A stretch of DNA of 16,863 nt from Prochlorococcus sp. AG-315-D17. GTDB lineage: Bacteria; Cyanobacteriota; Cyanobacteriia; PCC-6307; Cyanobiaceae. The DNA lies in assembly GCA_003283685.1 (NCBI GenBank), contig QBWD01000022.1:1-16863 (forward strand), in the 5' to 3' direction. Below the pieces are notes generated by a model. The model did not search any database, was not told where the DNA came from, and saw nothing but the letters and a program-made list of their open reading frames with translations. The translations under genes and the position numbers were made by a program. Positions 6,842 through 15,972 of this stretch are shown here, one piece after another (position 1 is the stretch's first letter; the number at the start of each line of letters is the position of its first letter).

Positions 6842-7275
6842 GTAAATTAATTTCAATAGATCCTGGAAATAAAAAATGTGGATTATTACTAGTTGATATA
6901 AATTCTAGAAATGTTATTGATGCAAGAATATCTAGATCAGAGGATTTTTCTGATTTAATTTCTTTTTGGTATGAAAATTATCTTATCGATAAAATTATTA
7001 TAGGTGACGGAACATACGGCAACTTTTTAGAAAAAAAATTAAAAGAAAAAAAAATCTATAATTTATTTTTTGTAGATGAAAGTGGATCAACAATGCGCGC
7101 AAGATTTAGATATTGGGAGCTTTGGCCCCCTAAATATATTTTTCGTTTTATTCCAAAAGAATTACTTTTTCCTCCTGAAAATCTTGATGCAATTGTTGCA
7201 TTGATTTTGGTGGAAGATTTTTTAAATAAAAGACTTAATTGGCCTGATAATGTCAATATTAGAATTTGGCCCTGA
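6838..7275 (+). CDS. RuvC/YqgF-like RNase H-fold protein
   Basis: A 145-residue protein with the pattern of the RuvC/YqgF nuclease superfamily: SIDPGNKKCGLLLVD (6-20) with Asp8 on the first strand, a hydrophobic strand ending KIIIGDG (52-58), FFVDESGSTMRAR (77-89) with Glu81, and NLDAIVALILVEDFL (115-129) with Asp117. These acidic residues are placed where metal-binding catalytic residues sit in this fold, so nuclease activity is plausible. The substrate is unknown: Holliday junction, pre-16S rRNA or other. It is neither canonical RuvC nor clearly canonical YqgF. It overlaps the DUF3084 gene by four bases (ATGA), implying coupled translation and possibly a shared process. Its 3' end overlaps the convergent DUF3146-like gene by 17 bases. 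Confidence 0.78.
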   Translation: MSKLISIDPGNKKCGLLLVDINSRNVIDARISRSEDFSDLISFWYENYLIDKIIIGDGTYGNFLEKKLKEKKIYNLFFVDESGSTMRARFRYWELWPPKYIFRFIPKELLFPPENLDAIVALILVEDFLNKRLNWPDNVNIRIWP

Positions 7276-7516
7276 TAGTAAAAATATAATCCCCTCCTGA
7301 TTCAAGCTTGTAGTCTGCTTTGACGAGAAATCGCTCTAATGCATCTTTTATCAGAGCTCTACCTAAAGGAGGTTCAACATAAAGTTGACCTTGGCTAAAA
7401 GCCCAAGTAAAATCCCATTCAAAATCTCCAGCACATACTTTACCCTCTACTTGTTTTTCCTTGAAGCACTGCTTATCAATTCTGAGATAAGCAGTGGTTG
7501 TTGGTTTGTCATACAT
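7259..7516 (-). CDS. Small conserved cyanobacterial protein (DUF3146-like)
   Basis: An 85-residue protein of unknown function. The sequence TTTAYLRIDKQ, EGKVCAGDFEWDFTWAF and LYVEPPLGRALIKDALERFL resembles a small cyanobacterial family that I recall as DUF3146; this is recognition by eye, not a search. No membrane segment or catalytic motif is seen. The frame extends upstream to 7579, inside pth, but the ATG at 7514-7516 is preferred: it is preceded by AAGAGA and gives a start close to the conserved core. With this start the gene begins 11 bases after the pth stop, in the same operon. Its last 17 bases overlap the end of the convergent RuvC-like gene. Confidence 0.75.
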   Translation of the reverse strand: MYDKPTTTAYLRIDKQCFKEKQVEGKVCAGDFEWDFTWAFSQGQLYVEPPLGRALIKDALERFLVKADYKLESGGDYIFTIRAKF

Positions 7517-7527
7517 TCTCTTGAAAT

Positions 7528-8139
7528 TTATGAAATATCTGGTTTGTAAGAGTTTAGGCGAGTACTTACTTTCTCCCATCCATTTGTTTGAAGTAATTCA
7601 ATCCCAATAATTATCTCTTGTATTACCAAATTTAATATTGGTATTTCTTCTGATGAAAACCTTCCTAGTACATGAGAGACAGTTTTCATTTTCCTTTCTG
7701 TCGTAATTCTACTTGGGGATCCAATGCCAATTTTCAACCTATGAAAATCGCTTGTTCCTAAATGTTTGATAATACTTTTTAATCCATTATGGCCTCCTGA
7801 ACTACCCTTTGAACGAAGTCGAATTTTGCCAAGTGGGAGATCCATATCATCAACTAAGACTAATAAATCATTGTTATTTAATCTAAACCAGTCTTTTGCT
7901 GCACGTATGGATCTACCACTATCATTCATAAATGTTGTAGGCATTAAAAGTCTCTTTTTATTATCGGCTAGACCAATTTCACAAATCTGCCCAAAGATTT
8001 TTTTACTTTGACGGAACTCTGAATTATTTAGCCTAGCAATTTCCTCAAGTACCATAAATCCAACGTTATGGCGGGTCTTAATATATTCAGCTCCAGGATT
8101 ACCCAACCCAATAAAGATTTTCAATTCATCTGAGCTCAT
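7528..8139 (-). CDS. pth: Peptidyl-tRNA hydrolase
   Basis: Releases tRNA from peptidyl-tRNAs that drop off the ribosome. The 203-residue protein shows the bacterial Pth landmarks in order: FIGLGNPGAEY (9-19, Asn14), TRHNVGF with catalytic His24, PTTFMNDSG (67-75, Asn72), LVDDMDLPLGKIRLR with Asp97, and GGHNGLKSI (115-123, Asn118). These match the catalytic His, Asp and tRNA-binding Asn residues of the enzyme. Start is the ATG at 8137-8139 with an AAGG five to eight bases before it. It lies between tatA (61 bases upstream) and the DUF3146-like gene, all on the minus strand after psbH, consistent with a psbH-tatA-pth transcription unit. Confidence 0.95.
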   Translation of the reverse strand: MSSDELKIFIGLGNPGAEYIKTRHNVGFMVLEEIARLNNSEFRQSKKIFGQICEIGLADNKKRLLMPTTFMNDSGRSIRAAKDWFRLNNNDLLVLVDDMDLPLGKIRLRSKGSSGGHNGLKSIIKHLGTSDFHRLKIGIGSPSRITTERKMKTVSHVLGRFSSEEIPILNLVIQEIIIGIELLQTNGWEKVSTRLNSYKPDIS

Positions 8140-8200
8140 ACCTTAGGTAAGAACTTACTAGAGATTTGAATAGAGGTTTTTATTTAATAGAGATGTGACA

Positions 8201-8419
8201 TCAATTTCCTTTGTCAGAAGAGCTGTCTTCATTTAAAGACTGTTCTTCAGACATGGCATTTTTGATTTCACGCTCAAATTCTGTTGAGGCACTTTGAAGC
8301 CCTTTCAGAGTTTTCCCGAGGGTTCGCCCAAGTTCAGGAAGACGTTTTGGACCAAAAATAATCAATACCAAGCCAGCAATAACTGCCACTTCAGGTAGAC
8401 CAACTCCAAAAATATTCAT
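8201..8419 (-). CDS. tatA: Sec-independent protein translocase subunit TatA
   Basis: Pore-forming subunit of the twin-arginine translocase, which exports folded proteins across the thylakoid and plasma membranes. The 72-residue protein has the classic layout: a short N-terminal membrane helix (LPEVAVIAGLVLIIFGP, 9-25), the FGPKRLPELGRTLGK hinge and amphipathic helix (22-36), and an acidic, serine-rich tail. TatA and TatB are hard to separate by sequence, but the short length and FGP motif fit TatA. ATG at 8417-8419. It follows psbH by 28 bases in the same direction, so the two are probably cotranscribed. Confidence 0.92.
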   Translation of the reverse strand: MNIFGVGLPEVAVIAGLVLIIFGPKRLPELGRTLGKTLKGLQSASTEFEREIKNAMSEEQSLNEDSSSDKGN

Positions 8420-8447
8420 GGGCGAACCTCAATCACTCAGGATTTGA

Positions 8448-8651
8448 TCAATTCACTCCATTCCAATCAACTGAGAATCCCTGAAGAAGAAGAGATTGAT
8501 TATAAATCTGGAGCATAATTACGAGGAAGACAAGTAGTAAGAGTCCTACAAAGGCCATCACTGGGGTCGCACCCCACCCAGGTACTACCTTTCCTTGGCC
8601 AGAATTGCCGATTGATTTCAGCAAAGATCCAAGTGCTGTTTTTTGTCCCAT
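8448..8651 (-). CDS. psbH: Photosystem II phosphoprotein-homolog subunit PsbH
   Basis: Small single-helix subunit of photosystem II, located at the CP47 side and important for assembly and acceptor-side function. The 67-residue product reads [20 protein letters not shown] at its start, then [20 protein letters not shown] leading into the membrane helix (about 31-50), and ends in [10 protein letters not shown]. This is a full cyanobacterial-type PsbH. The frame is open for 20 further codons upstream, to 8711, but that extension has no family support, so the ATG at 8649-8651 is used. First gene of the psbH-tatA-pth-DUF3146 series. A TACAAT box on the minus strand (8691-8696) could be its -10 element, giving a leader of about 30 bases. 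Confidence 0.95.
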   Translation of the reverse strand: MGQKTALGSLLKSIGNSGQGKVVPGWGATPVMAFVGLLLLVFLVIMLQIYNQSLLLQGFSVDWNGVN

Positions 8652-9032
8652 GTTCGTTACTCGAAGCTCAGGTTTTGTTTGAGTCCAGATATTGTATGAG
8701 AAATAGTCCAAAAGAAGACGCCACTGTTGAAACTTGTGATGGAATGTCCTAAAACAATTTTAAAATTGGAAACATAAAACACTTTAGAAGTTGATTAATA
8801 TCGCAAAAAATTACAGAAAAATAGTCATTAGGGTAAAGATTTTTGTTACCTAAAAATAGAAAAAAAGTTTTTGCTCATTACGAAAATATCAGTCTTTCAA
8901 AGGCTTTAGAGTGTTTTTCTAGAAGAAAATCTTTTTTTCATTATCCAAAAGTCTGTAACACCTTTCCTTTTCTGATTGGAGTTATTGACTTCATAGGATA
9001 GGTTTGAAACTCTATTCAGTCGGTCAGTATCC
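8652..9032. promoter_or_regulatory. Divergent psbH-psbI intergenic region with no gene seen
   Basis: 381 bases, very AT-rich, between the divergent psbH and psbI starts. I checked all frames for PsbN, which in many cyanobacteria lies next to psbH on the opposite strand, and found no small ORF with a membrane helix and FGPP-type motif. Possible promoter elements are TACAAT on the minus strand at 8691-8696 for psbH, and TTGACT (8985-8990) or TAGGAT (8994-8999) on the plus strand for psbI; none has a full well spaced -35/-10 pair. The rest shows nothing I can name, and a small RNA cannot be excluded. Confidence 0.5.
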
Positions 9033-9161
9033 ATGCTTGCCCTTAAGATTTCCGTCTACACGGTCGTCTTCTTTTTTGTTGGAATCTTTTTGTTTGGCTT
9101 TTTGGCAAGTGATCCAACAAGGACACCAAATAGAAAGGATCTAGAAAGTCCTCAGGATTAA
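9033..9161 (+). CDS. psbI: Photosystem II reaction-center protein PsbI
   Basis: A 42-residue single-helix subunit of the photosystem II reaction center, near D1 and CP43. The protein begins [20 protein letters not shown], a membrane helix spanning roughly residues 6-24, then [18 protein letters not shown], which is the highly conserved PsbI signature, and ends with SPQD. Full length for the family. The ATG at 9033 fits the conserved N-terminus exactly. The gene stands alone between divergent psbH and the outer-membrane protein gene, which starts 81 bases later on the same strand. Confidence 0.96.
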   Translation: MLALKISVYTVVFFFVGIFLFGFLASDPTRTPNRKDLESPQD

Positions 9162-9242
9162 ACACTGACACGCTAATTACTGGACTCAAAAAGCTCCTTT
9201 AATAGCAATGCTCAGTATCATCATTTCGTCGACAAGGGGAAT

Positions 9243-11258
9243 TTGGCGACGAAATTTAATTATTTTGTATTTGTAAGCCTTAGATTTCTAGGGCTTGCTT
9301 TTTTATTTTCACTATTTGAGGTAGTGAAAGCAGTAGAAAAGCCTAATTTCAAATTAAGAAATGATCCGAAATATAGTTTAAATAATCAATCTAGTTTTTC
9401 AGGATTTCAACAATCTGAAATTTTGCCGTATGAAAAATATGAAAGTCCTGCGTTAACTTTGAAAATCTTTGCAGATAAACAGTATGATTATAATCAGAAT
9501 ATTTATGTCGCTAAAGGTAATGCTAAGGCCATAATTAATGGAGGTGTTTTAAGGGCTGACCTTATCAGATATGATAGATTGTCTAATACTTTAAATGCAG
9601 AAGGCAATGTAAGGTTTACAAGAGGAGGTCAATATTTTAGGGGCAAAGCCTTTAAATATAATTTCATTGAAAAAGAAGGAAAAATTGAAGATTCTTACGG
9701 AGTTATAGATATTGATAATCTCATTGAAGATTTAAAATTAACTAGTGAGATTGATAGATTAGTAATAGAAAAAACCTCTGGAAATGATTTGAAATACAAT
9801 AGAAGAATTGATTTTGTCGATGGCATTGAATTTGCTATAGGCAATATAAAATTGCCAGCAAATCAAATAACTAGAACTGATAAATCAATAGGCTCAATTA
9901 ATAATTGGAGGTTTAAATCAAAACTTGTTTCTATTGAAGAAAATGGATGGAAATCTGAACACATGACTTTTACAAATGATCCCTTTGATCCTATTCAGAT
10001 TTCTTTTGAGGCTTTTGATATTACTGCAAGAGAAGAAGACGATGAAATGGTTATTATTTCATCAGAAAATTATTTAAACTTTATGGGGATTGCGAGAATC
10101 CCTATTGGGAAAAAGAGATTTGGTCGAGATGAAAAGGAAAAAAGTAGATTTGAATTAATCTTTGATGGTAAAGATAGAGATGGATTAGTCTTGATAAGAA
10201 GAAACGATCCCATTCGATTCAATGAGAATATTAATATAGATCTTCAGCCTCAATTCTTAATACAAAGAGCTTTAAAAAGTGAAAGTAATAGTTATGAAAA
10301 AAATAATAATACAATAAAATTTTTAGATCTAATTGGCTTAAATTTTAATATTGATGCGGACTATGAGAATTGGAGTTATGATATTAGGAATGATTTTAGT
10401 ACTCTAAATAATGATCATCTATTTGATGGTTTAAGGCATTCATCAGCCTTTAGGAGGGAATTAAAATCACCTATTTTGAATGAGTATGATCTTAATATAT
10501 TTACTGCCTACCGCTTTAGAGCTTGGAATGGGACAATTGGTGAAACAGAAATAAAATCAGCCTATGGTGGATACCTTAATAAAGGTAATGACTTTGATTT
10601 AGGTGAAATAAAAAACAGGTTCAACATTCGTATTGGATTGGCAAATTATGAAGCAGAAAAACTTTTTAGTAATAAATTAACTAGTCTTTGGCGCTCTAGT
10701 TTATTTGCATCATTAGATAGTGATTATTATCTCTGGCAGAGTGATGAAAAAAATTCAGAAAAAGAAGCTACAAGTCTTTTATCTCCTGTTTCAATAAAAC
10801 CTGAATTAGTTTTAAGAACTAAAATTAATTCAGCTTACTTTAACTATGAAGATGGAAGTGATCAGGCTTTTGTTAAATTGAGTGCGGGACCAGAACTTAG
10901 ATTAGGAAATCTAACAAGAAATTTCCTCGATTATACTAAGATATCAATTATGCCAGGTCTTAAAATTAAATCAGGAAATAGTCCATTTAAATTTGATAAT
11001 GCAATAGATTTAAGAACAATAAATCTAGCTTTAACCCAGCAATTGTTAGGACCTTTAATATTGAGTCTCGAATCAAATATTAACGTTGATACTAATTCCG
11101 ATAATTACCGAGAATATTTCGGAACAAAGTTAGGCTTGTTATTGCATAAGAGAGCATATGAATGTGGACTTTACTATCATCCAAATGCGAATGCTGGTGG
11201 ATTATATTTTCGTTTAAATGGTTTTGAATTCGATAATTCAGTTAAAGCAAAGTTTTAA
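9243..11258 (+). CDS. OstA/LptD-like outer-membrane beta-barrel protein (DUF3769-like)
   Basis: A 671-residue secreted protein, probably inserted in the outer membrane. The N-terminus has a signal-peptide-like stretch (SLRFLGLAFLFSLFEVV, 12-28) with a likely cut after VKA (residue 30). Residues about 70-140 look like an OstA/LptA-type beta-jellyroll repeat (ADKQYDYNQNIYVAKGNAKA, then LSNTLNAEGNVRFTRGGQYF). The rest is rich in alternating polar/aromatic strands and ends in KAKF, a terminal Phe as in many outer-membrane barrels. By analogy with LptD it may help place lipopolysaccharide in the outer leaflet. I associate it with the cyanobacterial family DUF3769, from memory. Start is a TTG with AAGGGGA just upstream, at short spacing; no in-frame ATG or GTG precedes it. 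Its last four bases overlap the convergent leuD stop. Confidence 0.75.
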   Translation: MATKFNYFVFVSLRFLGLAFLFSLFEVVKAVEKPNFKLRNDPKYSLNNQSSFSGFQQSEILPYEKYESPALTLKIFADKQYDYNQNIYVAKGNAKAIINGGVLRADLIRYDRLSNTLNAEGNVRFTRGGQYFRGKAFKYNFIEKEGKIEDSYGVIDIDNLIEDLKLTSEIDRLVIEKTSGNDLKYNRRIDFVDGIEFAIGNIKLPANQITRTDKSIGSINNWRFKSKLVSIEENGWKSEHMTFTNDPFDPIQISFEAFDITAREEDDEMVIISSENYLNFMGIARIPIGKKRFGRDEKEKSRFELIFDGKDRDGLVLIRRNDPIRFNENINIDLQPQFLIQRALKSESNSYEKNNNTIKFLDLIGLNFNIDADYENWSYDIRNDFSTLNNDHLFDGLRHSSAFRRELKSPILNEYDLNIFTAYRFRAWNGTIGETEIKSAYGGYLNKGNDFDLGEIKNRFNIRIGLANYEAEKLFSNKLTSLWRSSLFASLDSDYYLWQSDEKNSEKEATSLLSPVSIKPELVLRTKINSAYFNYEDGSDQAFVKLSAGPELRLGNLTRNFLDYTKISIMPGLKIKSGNSPFKFDNAIDLRTINLALTQQLLGPLILSLESNINVDTNSDNYREYFGTKLGLLLHKRAYECGLYYHPNANAGGLYFRLNGFEFDNSVKAKF

Positions 11259-11875
11259 ATCTTTGATTTGAAGTTGTTTAAATAAGGTAATCTTTGCATG
11301 GTTTCTTTTATTCTTTCTTCTTCCTGTAAGAGTTGTGTTGTTGCATCCCATTCCCCAGATAAGAGCATTTTTTTGTCACTTGCCTCAAGTTGAAGTTTGA
11401 ATGCTTCTTTGTTATTTACCATTTCTAATTCCTGAAGGTTGAACTCCCAAATCACCTTTGGATTTTTATCGACTAAGTTTTGCAATCTTTTTATTTCTAA
11501 TTTCGATGAAGTGAGACATGGGATACCCAAGGCAAGACAATTCCCGAAAAATATTTCAGCAAAACTCTCTCCTATAATTAATCTTATACCCCATCTCATT
11601 AGAGCTTGTGGTGCATGCTCTCTACTTGAACCACATCCAAAATTATCATTTACTACAAGAATCTTGGCTCCTTTATTCTCCTTTAGGTCAAATGGATGTA
11701 ATCCTTTAAGTTCAGTTCTATCATCAGCGAAAACTTGTTCTCCTAAAGCAGAAAAACTAACACATTTGAGAAATCTTGCTGGAATTATTCTGTCAGTATC
11801 AATATCATCACCTTTAATTACAAAGCTTCTGCCTGAAATTGTATTTATTTCGCCTGCTGGAAAATCTTGTTTCAT
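11255..11875 (-). CDS. leuD: 3-isopropylmalate dehydratase small subunit LeuD
   Basis: Small swivelling subunit of isopropylmalate isomerase, converting 2- to 3-isopropylmalate in leucine synthesis together with LeuC. The 206-residue protein carries the family motifs GDDIDTDRIIPARFL (22-36) and NDNFGCGSSREHAPQAL (76-92), the latter shaping the substrate pocket. Start is the ATG at 11873-11875, 12 bases after the leuC stop, so the two subunits are cotranscribed and translated together. The stop overlaps that of the convergent outer-membrane protein gene. Confidence 0.95.
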   Translation of the reverse strand: MKQDFPAGEINTISGRSFVIKGDDIDTDRIIPARFLKCVSFSALGEQVFADDRTELKGLHPFDLKENKGAKILVVNDNFGCGSSREHAPQALMRWGIRLIIGESFAEIFFGNCLALGIPCLTSSKLEIKRLQNLVDKNPKVIWEFNLQELEMVNNKEAFKLQLEASDKKMLLSGEWDATTQLLQEEERIKETMQRLPYLNNFKSKI

Positions 11876-11887
11876 TTTTAGATAGCC

Positions 11888-13309
11888 CTATGAAAAATTT
11901 GAATCTTTAAAGAGTTTCCGTACATCTGTAACTTTTCCATTGATTGCAGCAGCAGCAACCATAGCTGGGCTCATTAAAAGAGTCCTTCCATTTGCAGAGC
12001 CTTGTCTGCCTTTGAAATTTCTATTACTAGAACTCGCACTTATTTGCCTTCCCTCAAGTTTGTCAGGATTCATTGCTAGACACATTGAGCATCCTGGTTC
12101 TCGCCATTCGAAACCAGCTTTAAGGAAAATCTTATGAAGACCTTTTAGCTCAGCCTGCCTGGCCACATGTTGTGAACCAGGCACTACAAATGCTTTTATT
12201 CCAGTTGCAACCTGGCGACCTTCTACTATTTTAGCTGCTTCTTGGAGGTCACTTAATCTTCCATTGGTACAGCTTCCAATAAAGCAAACATCAACTTTTG
12301 TCCCTTCAATACTAGAGCCCGGGGCAAGCTTCATATAAGAGCAAGCATCTTTGGCTATTTGTTGGTCATTTTGTGGTAGTAATTCAGGATATGGAATTTT
12401 TTCTTTGATTGAAATTCCTTGTCCTGGAGTTATTCCCCAAGTCACTGTTGGTTCAATTTCTGATGCATTTAATTTGATCTCATCATCAAAAATAGCGTTG
12501 GAGTCACTGGATAAACTTTTCCACCAGCGAATAGCTAAATCCCATGCTTTTCCTTGAGGTGCATATTTTCTACCTTTTAAATATTTATATGTATTCTCAT
12601 CAGGATTGATATAGCCGCATCGTGCCCCTCCCTCTATAGCCATATTGCAAATGGTCATCCTTTCTTCCATAGAGAGTTTTTCTATTGCTGGACCAGCGAA
12701 TTCATAAGCAAAACCAACACCACCTTTAACACCTAACGTACGAATAATATGGAGAATTAGATCTTTCGCATAAACACCTTGGCGGAGTTCTCCTTCCATC
12801 CAAATTCGTTTCACTTTTAGTTTTTTCATCGCCAAGCTTTGACTAGCTAAAACATCTCGAACTTGACTGGTCCCTATTCCAAATGCAATTGCTCCAAACG
12901 CTCCATGAGTAGAGGTATGTGAATCGCCACAGGCTACAGTCATTCCTGGTTGTGTTAATCCAAGCTCTGGAGCCATAACATGAACGACTCCTTGATTAGC
13001 GCTGCCTATGCCATGAAGTTTAATTTTATGAACGCTGCAATTTCTTTCTAAAGTACAAAGCATTTCCTCAGCAAGAGGATCAGGGAAGGGGCGCTGCTGA
13101 GTTGTTGTTGGAACTATATGATCAACTGTTGCAACAGTTAGCTGAGGAAATTTGACTTTTAGTTTTTTTTCTTCAATCGCTGCAAATGCTTGAGGGCTAG
13201 TTACTTCATGAATAAGATGAAGACCAACAAAAAGCTGAGAAGGTCCACCGGATGATTTTCTTACCCGGTGCAAGTCCCAAACTTTGTCATAGAGGGTGTT
13301 AGAACTCAA
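11888..13309 (-). CDS. leuC: 3-isopropylmalate dehydratase large subunit LeuC
   Basis: Large aconitase-family subunit of isopropylmalate isomerase; binds the [4Fe-4S] cluster that activates the substrate. The 473-residue protein has [16 protein letters not shown] (125-140), and the three cluster ligands Cys347 (IGSCTNGR), Cys407 and Cys410 ([12 protein letters not shown]). The C-terminal segment with RNFKGRQGS and [10 protein letters not shown] is also present, all as in bacterial LeuC. The start is a TTG (13307-13309); a stop codon lies two codons upstream in frame, and the TTG gives the normal opening [13 protein letters not shown]. It lies 30 bases downstream of cinA and 12 bases before leuD on the same strand. 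Confidence 0.96.
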   Translation of the reverse strand: MSSNTLYDKVWDLHRVRKSSGGPSQLFVGLHLIHEVTSPQAFAAIEEKKLKVKFPQLTVATVDHIVPTTTQQRPFPDPLAEEMLCTLERNCSVHKIKLHGIGSANQGVVHVMAPELGLTQPGMTVACGDSHTSTHGAFGAIAFGIGTSQVRDVLASQSLAMKKLKVKRIWMEGELRQGVYAKDLILHIIRTLGVKGGVGFAYEFAGPAIEKLSMEERMTICNMAIEGGARCGYINPDENTYKYLKGRKYAPQGKAWDLAIRWWKSLSSDSNAIFDDEIKLNASEIEPTVTWGITPGQGISIKEKIPYPELLPQNDQQIAKDACSYMKLAPGSSIEGTKVDVCFIGSCTNGRLSDLQEAAKIVEGRQVATGIKAFVVPGSQHVARQAELKGLHKIFLKAGFEWREPGCSMCLAMNPDKLEGRQISASSSNRNFKGRQGSANGRTLLMSPAMVAAAAINGKVTDVRKLFKDSNFS

Positions 13310-13339
13310 CTTTCAAATGCAGTAATAAGGACCTTAGCT

Positions 13340-14626
13340 TTAATTGAGCATACATAAACGTAATCTATCGAGAGCCTTTAAAACGCTCAATTTTTGAATA
13401 TCTTTTCTTGTTTTATAAGATCCAAATTTTTCTTCCCATGTCACCATCTTATTGGGACCTTTAATGCAAAAACTTACTAAACCAATAGGTTTTTCTTCAC
13501 TTCCTCCAGAAGGACCAGCTATTCCGCTTATCGAAATTGACCAATTCACTTTAAATTTTTTTTGGACACCCTCTGACATGGCCTCAACAACTTGAGAAGA
13601 AACGGCTCCATATTTTGTAATTATTTCTTCTGCTACTCCTAATAATTCTTGTTTGATTGAATTGTTATAAGCAATTATCCCTCCTGAAAAAACCTTTGAG
13701 GAACCTGGAATCTTTGTAAGTGCAGAGGCTAAAGCACCGCCAGTACATGATTCCGCTACCGCAAGGGTTTCTTTGTTATTGATTAGCATTTTAATTACTA
13801 ATTCTTCAATAGTTTGATTGTTCTCTCCATAGCATTTTGAACCAGTTAATTTAACTAATTCTTTTGCGATAGGCTCTATCTTTTTATTCGCCTCATCTAA
13901 GTTAATTCCTTTTGCTGTGATTCTTAATTTTACTTGTCCAAGACTTGCATATGTTGCAACAGTTGGATTCTCTTTTTTAAGTAAATGTGGAATTTTATCT
14001 GCTAAGGATGATTCACCTATATCTGAAAAAAGTAAGACTTTACTTGCTATTTGTTCATTGGAAAATCTATTTTTAACAAGCCAAGGGATGGCTTCTTTTG
14101 TCCACATCTCTTTAAGTTCACTTGGCACACCTGGAAAAGCCATCACTAAGAACCCTGGAATTGGACTCCAAATCATCCCAGATGCTGTTCCAGTCGAATT
14201 TCTTAAAATTTCAGATCCAGATGGAACTAAGCACTGCTTCTTTTGACTTTCAGATAATAGATAATCTTTATCTTTTAATTTATTTTTTAATTCAATTAAA
14301 AGATCCTTTCTTTCTTCTAAGGGTGTATTGAATGCCGAAGCAATTGTCTGGGTTGTTATATCATCAGGAGTTGGACCTAATCCGCCAGTTGTTATAAGAA
14401 TCTGGCATCGATATGAAGCTTCAAGTATTGCCTCCTTGAGTCTTGAAGAATTATCTCCAATAACAGTCTGTCTAAAATGGGGTATTCCTAAAAAAGCTAA
14501 CTCCTCTGCTAACCATTTAGCATTAGTATTTACGATATTACCAAGCAATAATTCACTTCCAATGCATAGGATTTCAGCAACTTTATTTTCTTTTTTTTGA
14601 GTTATATTTTCTTTAATTATTTTCAC
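13340..14626 (-). CDS. cinA: CinA family protein: molybdopterin-binding-like domain plus NMN amidohydrolase domain
   Basis: Two-domain CinA protein, 428 residues, normal family length. The N-terminal half (about 16-180) is the COG1058/MoaB-like domain with [17 protein letters not shown] and the phosphate-binding [11 protein letters not shown] (79-89); in relatives it acts as an ADP-ribose pyrophosphatase. The C-terminal half (about 275-425) is the PncC-type nicotinamide-mononucleotide deamidase domain with [20 protein letters not shown] (291-310) and [16 protein letters not shown] (367-382). The likely role is pyridine-nucleotide salvage. Start is a GTG (14624-14626), lying inside the last codons of glyA with a 14-base overlap; no ATG is available before the conserved core. 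The overlap implies coupling to glyA. Confidence 0.92.
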   Translation of the reverse strand: MKIIKENITQKKENKVAEILCIGSELLLGNIVNTNAKWLAEELAFLGIPHFRQTVIGDNSSRLKEAILEASYRCQILITTGGLGPTPDDITTQTIASAFNTPLEERKDLLIELKNKLKDKDYLLSESQKKQCLVPSGSEILRNSTGTASGMIWSPIPGFLVMAFPGVPSELKEMWTKEAIPWLVKNRFSNEQIASKVLLFSDIGESSLADKIPHLLKKENPTVATYASLGQVKLRITAKGINLDEANKKIEPIAKELVKLTGSKCYGENNQTIEELVIKMLINNKETLAVAESCTGGALASALTKIPGSSKVFSGGIIAYNNSIKQELLGVAEEIITKYGAVSSQVVEAMSEGVQKKFKVNWSISISGIAGPSGGSEEKPIGLVSFCIKGPNKMVTWEEKFGSYKTRKDIQKLSVLKALDRLRLCMLN

Positions 14627-15869
14627 TATATAAAGGAAACTTTTTACAAAGTTCAGATACTTTTTTAATAGAGTTTTCCTTTACTTTTTCATCATCAGGA
14701 TTAAGAAGTCTGCTAGCAATAATATCGCCGACATCTTCAAATGCTTTTTCATCAAATCCTCGAGTTGTTAATGCTGCTGAACCAAGTCTTAGTCCACTTG
14801 TAACGAAGGGAGATTCAGGGTCAAAGGGCACAGTGTTTTTATTTGCTGTGATCTTGATTTCACTTACTAATTGATCAGCTAGCTTACCTGTCATTCCAAT
14901 GCTTCTTAGATCAAGAAGAACTATATGATTATCTGTACCTTTACTGACTATTGAAATGCCTCTGTTTTGGAGTGTTTCTGCTAGGGCTTTTGCATTAGAG
15001 ATTACCTTTTGAGAGTAAATAGCAAAATCAGGTTCGGAAGCTTCTTTAAATGCAACAGCCTTGGCTGCAATTACATGCTCTAATGGACCACCCTGAGTGC
15101 CTGGAAATACTGATTTATCAAGCTTTTTGCCTAGCTCTTCATCTCTTGAAAGGATTAAGCCACCTCTAGGTCCTCTAAGTGTTTTATGAGTAGTTGTAGT
15201 AACTACATCGCAATATGGAACTGGATTTGGGTGAAGCCCACTTGCGACTAAACCAGCAATATGTGCAATGTCTGCAAGTAAAAAAGCATTAACTTCATCT
15301 GCAATAGATCTGAATGCTTTGAAGTCAATTTTGCGCGGGTAGGCTGAAAATCCACATATGATTAACTTAGGTTTATTTTTAATAGCTTTTTTTCTAATTG
15401 CTTCCATATCAAGCATTTCGGTCTTTTTGTCCACTTCGTAATGGCAGGCTTTAAACCATTTACCACTCACATTTACTGGTGATCCATGAGTTAGGTGTCC
15501 GCCATGTGACAAATCCATACCCATTATTGTGTCACCAGGATTCAGAAGACTTAAGAAAACCGCAAAATTTGCTTGTGCGCCACTATGAGGTTGAACATTC
15601 GCCCAATTGGCTTTGAAAAGATTTTTCGCCCTTTCAATGGCCAATTTTTCAATTTCATCAACATATTCACAGCCTCCGTAATAACGTTTATGTGGCAGAC
15701 CTTCCGCATACTTGTTTGTAAGAACTGATCCTTGTGCATGCATGACAGCATTAGAAGCAAAGTTTTCGCTTGCTATCAGCTCTAGATGGGTTTCTTGACG
15801 AGTTAATTCATTCTTAATTAATTTTGCAACACTTGGATCTGTTTCAATTAAAGGAGATTTAATAGTCAC
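14613..15869 (-). CDS. glyA: Serine hydroxymethyltransferase
   Basis: PLP enzyme that interconverts serine and glycine while charging tetrahydrofolate with a one-carbon unit. The 418-residue protein shows [11 protein letters not shown] (29-39), the [13 protein letters not shown] segment (54-66), [11 protein letters not shown] with PLP-contacting Asp200, and [15 protein letters not shown] with the Schiff-base Lys229. These positions coincide with the well-studied bacterial enzyme. Start is a GTG (15867-15869), giving [12 protein letters not shown]; no strong ribosome site is visible. First gene of the minus-strand series glyA-cinA-leuC-leuD, with tRNA-Arg upstream on the same strand, 103 bases away. 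Its methylene-tetrahydrofolate product is the cofactor ThyX uses. Confidence 0.96.
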   Translation of the reverse strand: MTIKSPLIETDPSVAKLIKNELTRQETHLELIASENFASNAVMHAQGSVLTNKYAEGLPHKRYYGGCEYVDEIEKLAIERAKNLFKANWANVQPHSGAQANFAVFLSLLNPGDTIMGMDLSHGGHLTHGSPVNVSGKWFKACHYEVDKKTEMLDMEAIRKKAIKNKPKLIICGFSAYPRKIDFKAFRSIADEVNAFLLADIAHIAGLVASGLHPNPVPYCDVVTTTTHKTLRGPRGGLILSRDEELGKKLDKSVFPGTQGGPLEHVIAAKAVAFKEASEPDFAIYSQKVISNAKALAETLQNRGISIVSKGTDNHIVLLDLRSIGMTGKLADQLVSEIKITANKNTVPFDPESPFVTSGLRLGSAALTTRGFDEKAFEDVGDIIASRLLNPDDEKVKENSIKKVSELCKKFPLYSENN

Positions 15870-15972
15870 TTTATATTTTTTTGACTAATTGGATAGTACG
15901 CATATGTCTACTCTAATGAGAGAAAATTTTCACTTATTTTCTATTTTTATTGGGATTCTCATATTATTCAAA

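Noticed and set aside
7517..7579. N-terminal extension of the DUF3146-like protein into pth
   Set aside because: The downstream ATG at 7516 has a better ribosome site and starts near the conserved core; the extension would overlap pth by 52 bases.
8652..8711. N-terminal extension of PsbH to 8711
   Set aside because: The 20 extra residues have no family counterpart, while the ATG at 8651 gives the standard MGQKT start.
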